Shown here: positions 58,780 to 64,000 of the stretch, in pieces
How the letters are laid out: each line of letters begins with the position of its first letter
Position numbering within the stretch: the stretch's first letter is position 1
Source: Bugula neritina
Taxonomy: Eukaryota; Bryozoa; Gymnolaemata; Cheilostomatida; Bugulidae
DNA length: 64,000 nucleotides
Direction: 5' to 3'
NCBI GenBank assembly: GCA_964035545.1
Contig: OZ037769.1
Location: forward strand, 13,258,633-13,322,632
Translations under genes and position numbers: made by a program
Notes under the pieces: model-generated
What the model was told of the DNA's origin: nothing
Database searches by the model: none
What the model saw: only the letters and a program-made list of their open reading frames with translations

Positions 58780-58932
58780 TTAGTCTTTTTTCTCTCGAGA
58801 TCGAAGAAGTTGTTCTATTTCTGCCTTCACTTGGTTAGATTTTCGCCTTTTCATTTCAGGATATGATATCGCTGCCATCCCAGCAAATAACACAAAACCG
58901 GATATAATAGCTATTGTTTTTGGGCGCAACAT
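58780..58932 (-). CDS. Putative 50-aa single-pass membrane microprotein
   Basis: A compact frame from ATG (58932) to TAA. Residues 4-24 are a hydrophobic helix (KTIAIISGFVLFAGMAAISY) after a basic start, followed by a charged amphipathic helix (VKAEIEQLLRSREKKD). The layout resembles small mitochondrial inner-membrane proteins such as those of the SMIM/MITRAC type, but I cannot match it to one. Codon composition is less AT-rich than the flanks. Single-exon coding, minus strand, between the zinc-finger and YIPF genes. It could also be chance; conservation would decide. Confidence 0.5.
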   Translation of the reverse strand: MLRPKTIAIISGFVLFAGMAAISYPEMKRRKSNQVKAEIEQLLRSREKKD

Positions 58933-60568
58933 TTCAGCTTTTTCTCAGATGTCTCTTTGCTAAACAGTTTTCCAGAATATCTGGAACAATCATATAAACA
59001 TTATGATTCTATATCATCTGCACAGAAAGCAATATGATAAAATAAACAGAGTATTTTCTATACCTGATAAATACAACACTTTTAGCTCATAAAATTAAAA
59101 ATTTAGAATTGCAAAATCAAAAGCCAACTTCAAAAATAAAAGCTTCACCTTTCAACATATCTGTGGATATTGCTTATGATATTGATAATGATGTATCATA
59201 AACAACTTTGTAGTGATGAACTAAACTAAAATAATTTATAGGCGCTATTAATATGCTTATAATAATTTTCAGTTGTTTTTATTGACCAAAAAACATTAAT
59301 ATGCACTATTACTATAGACTATAGAGTCATAGATCACATCAAGGTATTGAAACAAAACTCGACAGCAGGCACTTTTCGTTGAATTACTGTACCCGGAGAG
59401 CGGGTAGTTTTAGCTTAATTAGGCCAAAATTTATAGAGTATGAATTGTGGCATTGTTTTACTTCTTGTAATTGTACTAAATTCATGTCTTTCAAATTAGA
59501 GTTTGGGTTTTTAATTAGTTAAACTTAGTCTTGAAGTTAAACTTAAAGTAACGGTTCGTTTCGAATTTAGTTCAACTATTAACTCACACTCATAGTGTTA
59601 TACTCAGTAGTGATACTGATTAGTCATCATAAATAATATAAATTATCAATATCATTATGATTGAATCATAAATGGTTATTATCATTATTAGAAATTAAAT
59701 TTAATATCACAATTACAAATTATTAATTTATTATTCAAATGGAAGTAATATACTAACAGTATCGTATTAAACTTTAAATAAACACTCTAATTGTACTCGC
59801 TAGAATATAACTGTTTGTTTTCAGTGGCCGCTCCAACGGTCACGAAAATACAACTCCTATTCCAAAAGTCTGTTTCATTGGTATATTAGATAATAGATTT
59901 ACAGTGAAAAAACAAGATGCATGCTATTTTAGCAGTTATAAATTATAATATCTGCTAATGACTTTGCAGATCAAGTTGTCTCCCAATATTTTTAACACTG
60001 ACTACCCTTGATAAGCTAAGCACCAAGAGTTGACAGTATTTGAAGCGTCAATTTATTTGGTATGCAAAATGCGTTACTTCAAACATGGTTTTGTAGCTAT
60101 GGCCCGTGTTTATATGGCGAATGTTTTAGTTTCTTATTTTCAGTTTCCCTGGTCTTTGAGTCCATCAAACAAATATACAACATAAACAACCTGTATGTTT
60201 ATATATAGAGTCTGGGTGCTGTAATTAACTTTTTAGCTAAATAGTCAAAGCGCTAACGTTTACTCTTATATTTAATCAAACTCTGTAGCTGTCATGCAAC
60301 TCATAAATTGAGAAAGTTTACCCATATATTTTATTTATTGACTATTGTATGTAAATGGTGAATAATATAATATCATTATCTGATAATAGATATCAAGTTT
60401 AAATATTATGAAAATATTATGGTTGCTATGGCTTACATTTCTAAAGTCATAGAATCTTTAATAGAATACAGAGAATATAGCAAATTCGAAGTGGTTGCTA
60501 ACAATATTCGGTTTGGGGCACTCAATTATCAATAACATGGGGAAGAAAATTAACAACTACCCCAAAAG
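58933..60568. other. Intergenic region
   Basis: AT-rich DNA without a recognisable gene or repeat family. Probably contains the promoter of the microprotein gene, if it is real. Confidence 0.5.
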
Positions 60569-60574
60569 TTTATT
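60569..60574 (-). terminator. Candidate polyadenylation signal, YIPF gene
   Basis: AATAAA on minus about 145 nt beyond the TGA at 60718-60720. Confidence 0.5.
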
Positions 60575-60717
60575 TAAATAGACTATAGGTAGTTATATTA
60601 CATAAAAAACTTAGCAACTAGTAAAGTTGTCAAAAACATATTTCTAGTGGAATGATGAGCCAATGTCACAAACTTTATATCTGAATAAATAGAGGGTTGC
60701 ATAACATAACGCAGTTT

Positions 60718-63700
60718 TCATGTCGTGACAGATGTGTTACTAGCTGTCCCAGACTCTTGTTCGAGAGACTGATGAGGGACTTTGTCTGGGGGTAATGAGA
60801 GTGATTTAGATAGAGTAGCATTCACCGACTTGGAATTGTCTACTTTCTTTTCCTTTTTAGGTGTCACGGAGCTGGGAGAAGGAAGTTCAGACTTCTTCAC
60901 CTCAGGCATGTTAGCGACTGCTGGCGCAGTTATATTGGCACTGGCAGCAGTCAGCTCAGCAGCTGCAGACTTTTCAAATCGGAAGAAGTACATCTATAAA
61001 TATTGTATTTGATAAAAAATAATTAAGACAATTCTTTGCCAAAAATAAATCAAGTTTCAAGGGAAAATGCACAAATTTTTTGTTTAAAATCTAAATATTG
61101 TTATATAAAATAGATTTGAGAGTAGTGAATGTTTTATCAAAGTTGTGGAAGAAATACATTTATAATAAAATTAAAACAAATTATTTGCAACATAACCATG
61201 TAAGTTTCAAGGAAAATGCATTACTTGTTCTTATATTTAAAAAAATGTGACGCTAGTTAAAGTTTTTTCAAAGCTGTGTAGAGTTGTCACATTTCCCAAG
61301 ACAACATACAGATTACAGCTATACACATAGGACACAGTTGAACTCAATGTGGGCAACACACTGAATGGACAGCATAGCAATTTTCAAACCGAAAAGAGGT
61401 TATCCACGTGATAGAAGTTAATGTAACTAAATATAGTGCCACAGAATTATTGTTACAACTAAAAGCATGACCTAAGCTTCATAGATGATGTTTCAGAGTG
61501 ATTTGGTTAAGCTAGCATGACTGCAGCCAAGAAGTACAAAAAAGAAACATGACTTGAAAATAAAAAAAACTTTTTACATTTAAAATAAACAGTAACTGAA
61601 ACCACAAAGCTCACTACAAAGATTGTATCAACTTACAACAAAGCCAGCTGCTAGCAGAGCATGAAGTAGAACAATAATCACCATGAATATAGCCATCACC
61701 TAAAATGTAACGCGTATAGTTAGGAGTTGTCTGATTTATGGCAACACATTTATGAGGATACAACTCTAACTACAGTAAAAACCGACTAAAATAGGATGGA
61801 AATTGCCAGAAGCAGTGCTAAGTTGGGAATCACTGAGTGCAATGTTCGGATACACATTGTTGTCCGAACTCCAAAGTCCCCTCCTCCCTGAACCTAATGA
61901 CCCCCGACTTTATACTGCTTCAAGTGATTTCCAGAAACGATATCGATTTTCTTTGCCATAAAAAATAATGCGGTTATATTTAAAACATCAACTTATTTAG
62001 TGATTAACAATATAAATAACTTTAGCAAATGCATAACCATTCATGGCTAGAGACGAAAACAGTCGTAACATTATTTTATTATTTTTCTACACCTTAATAT
62101 TTTCAAATATAAAACTATAAACTTTCGTGAATTTTTTTTTCATATTTTCAAACAAAGTTGACCAACTAATTAACATTCTAAACATAGTATGGAGTTGCTG
62201 AGTACAGCTACCCTGTGAATCAGTAAACTAGATATCGATCACAACACTGCTACAGTACCTGCTTGCCATCATTTTTCACAGCGGGGTAGAGAGTTATAAT
62301 AAGTGTAGCCCCAGAAAGTAGACTGCACACAACAGCAAGAATATACTGGACAGCCGCCGACGGAATCAGCCATAGAATCTGGATGGAGAGAACATAACAT
62401 TATCATATTATGTATCAACAGTCAGGCAACCAACTGTCTTGTTGGGTATTAGAACTTGTAAACATTGCTAGAACATTTTCTCTTTAAATGTGTATAAATA
62501 TTGCGAGGAGAATTTGTTAATACTACTGTGTGACATACAAGCAAAAGTAACTTTAGTAAAAACATTCTGTGTGCTTTATAGTTACAACCTCTGTGAGAAA
62601 CCCTGATGGTGAGGCTTTTTATTAAATTCCACTAAAGACTTGGCCCTAAACTAGCGCAGGAGCAATTACAACTGAATGCTATAACCAATGGTCTTTAGAT
62701 TACAACCACCTAGCTTGTGTTTACTAGGTCTAACCACTAGATTACTGCTACTCTCTAAACATTAACTTTAGTAATCACTCTTAAAGTACAAGAATATCTA
62801 GTCATTTCTCAGTTGTGGTGAGTTGTGGTTGCTAATTACGGTTCTATTTAATCTGAAAGATGTGAACTACTTTACTTACTGAGCAAGGAATAAAGATAGC
62901 CAGAGAATAGCCGTACACACAGACTAACTCAGTGAGGGTGTACCCCGCCAGGCTCCCCCTCCACCTCAGTATAGCCCACAAGATTACCGGGATGATTAGC
63001 CAGTATCCAAATATGGCAGACGCAGCCAACGGCACTAAGACATAAATGAAATTCATGCATGTTTTACAAATAGAAATAACATGCCCTTTTTAACAACTTT
63101 AAACAAATAGTTTATCACATGAAAATCCGTTAAACTTAACGACAAGTCAAGTAAGCAAATGCTGTTTTTTCACACTTGTTTAAATTTGAAATAAAATTTC
63201 TGACTATATAGCCGATAAAATTGTAAAGCTGTATTCTATAAAGAGAAAAACAATTTGATCACATATGTTATATCAATTCCTCTCTCAACACAGAGCAGAA
63301 GTATATGCATACCTTTGTTATAGTCGTAGACCCACTTAAAGTCCTTCCCAGATGTCTTAAAGAAATCTGCGACATTCCCTGATATTGCAATACAGAAAGT
63401 GAGGGTGGCACACACCCAGAACGGGCCTGAAACACACAACATTAAAAAACGCAACATTTTCAAGGACATCACAAAGCGATAAATGCTTATGTAACAAATC
63501 TGACTCTAAACAGCAATAGCTGTTCCTTCAGTCTTAATCTCCTTAAGAAATAAAAAAACTAGAGGATGTCTTTGATACTCCTTGAGCAAATAATGCAACT
63601 GGATACAGAAACTGTATGCAGTAGCTACTTTATTTATGACTGATGTGCAAGATTATTTCTGGCAAAGAAAAATATGAACCAACAAAAATATTTTCTGTTG

Positions 63701-64000
63701 ACAAGTAAACTATTTTCAAAGGCAGACAGGAATGTGAGCTGAAAATTGTAAAGAGTCGGTATCTTTCACGCACCAAGTTATATTTATTAGAAGATATCAT
63801 AACCATACAGACATTTTAGTTACATAGAAAGTAAGAGATTGCATATAGGTAGTGAGGACAAACTAACCATAGAAATCTGGGTTAGGCCTGATGACATGTT
63901 CCAGAACGTTCCTTTTAGGGTTGGGAAGCATGGACCAGAGAACTCTAGTGCCAACGTCCACCGCATCCACATCAAAGAATTGCTGGTAGTACGCCAAAGC
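60718..64000 (-). CDS. YIPF1: Yip1-domain Golgi protein, YIPF1/YIPF2 type (5' part missing)
   Basis: Six exons on minus: 63868 to beyond 64000, 63313-63426, 62880-63034, 62259-62378, 61637-61699 and 60718-60993. All phases agree; the N-terminus lies outside the window. The visible protein has FFDVDAVDVGTRVLWSMLPN and RPNPDFYGPFWVCATLTF, the Yip1 family signature, then five hydrophobic segments, including ELVCVYGYSLAIFIPCS and ILWLIPSAAVQYILAVV. The FYGPFW and VCVYGYSL motifs point to the YIPF1/YIPF2 branch. YIPF proteins are Golgi and endosome membrane proteins linked to Rab GTPases and vesicle traffic. The last exon encodes a 92-residue tail after YFFRFEK, rich in Ser, Ala and Lys. Confidence 0.92.
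62577..62760 (-). repeat. Diverged tRNA-derived SINE copy in a YIPF intron
   Basis: Shares the tail (TATAGTTACAACCTCTGTGA, GAAACCCTGATGG) and the head region (TTTACTAGGTCTAACCACTA) of the family but with many changes and a lost B box. It is the most decayed copy in this window. Confidence 0.7.

Overview
The window is animal nuclear DNA. It is AT-rich, its genes are split by GT-AG introns, and it carries tRNA-derived SINEs, a pogo/Tigger transposon and a complete Polinton/Maverick. No taxon can be named from the sequence alone; a non-vertebrate metazoan fits best.

Layout. 1-400 is a decamer minisatellite and 401-10,990 shows no recognisable gene. On the minus strand 15127-11272 encodes a five-exon chromodomain protein with an RS-like basic linker and one C-terminal membrane helix. 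Divergent to it, 16608-23003 (+) is an eight-exon serine hydroxymethyltransferase. UBE2D (32803-23893, minus, six exons, 147 aa) converges on SHMT, and its first intron holds a 2.97 kb Tigger-like element with an intact transposase. A TTAA-flanked inverted-repeat element lies at 33196-33972. A 312-aa zinc-finger gene runs from 56210 to 35811 (minus). YIPF1/2 (64000-60718, minus, its 5' part outside the window) closes the window. A 50-aa membrane microprotein may be encoded at 58932-58780.

The most striking object is a 15.84 kb Polinton (39205-55044) inside intron 2 of the zinc-finger gene, in the same transcriptional direction. It has 208/182 bp terminal inverted repeats, a GACCTT target duplication and open frames for the full core set: protein-primed DNA polymerase B, chromodomain integrase, packaging ATPase, adenain-like protease, major capsid and minor capsid proteins. 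It also has several accessory proteins and a 12-copy ~109 bp tandem array. Two of its genes contain GT-AG introns, one of them cutting the polymerase motif B, and three neighbouring gene pairs share overlapping stop/start codons. The near-identical repeats and unbroken frames suggest a recent insertion.

The chromodomain-RS-transmembrane gene is the most unusual cellular gene: its layout would suit a tether of methylated histone tails to the nuclear membrane. Other points of interest are seven regularly spaced AP-1-like sites in the zinc-finger gene and a possible mitochondrial N-terminus for SHMT. All splice models were read by eye from splice sites, phase and protein families; no transcript evidence was available.
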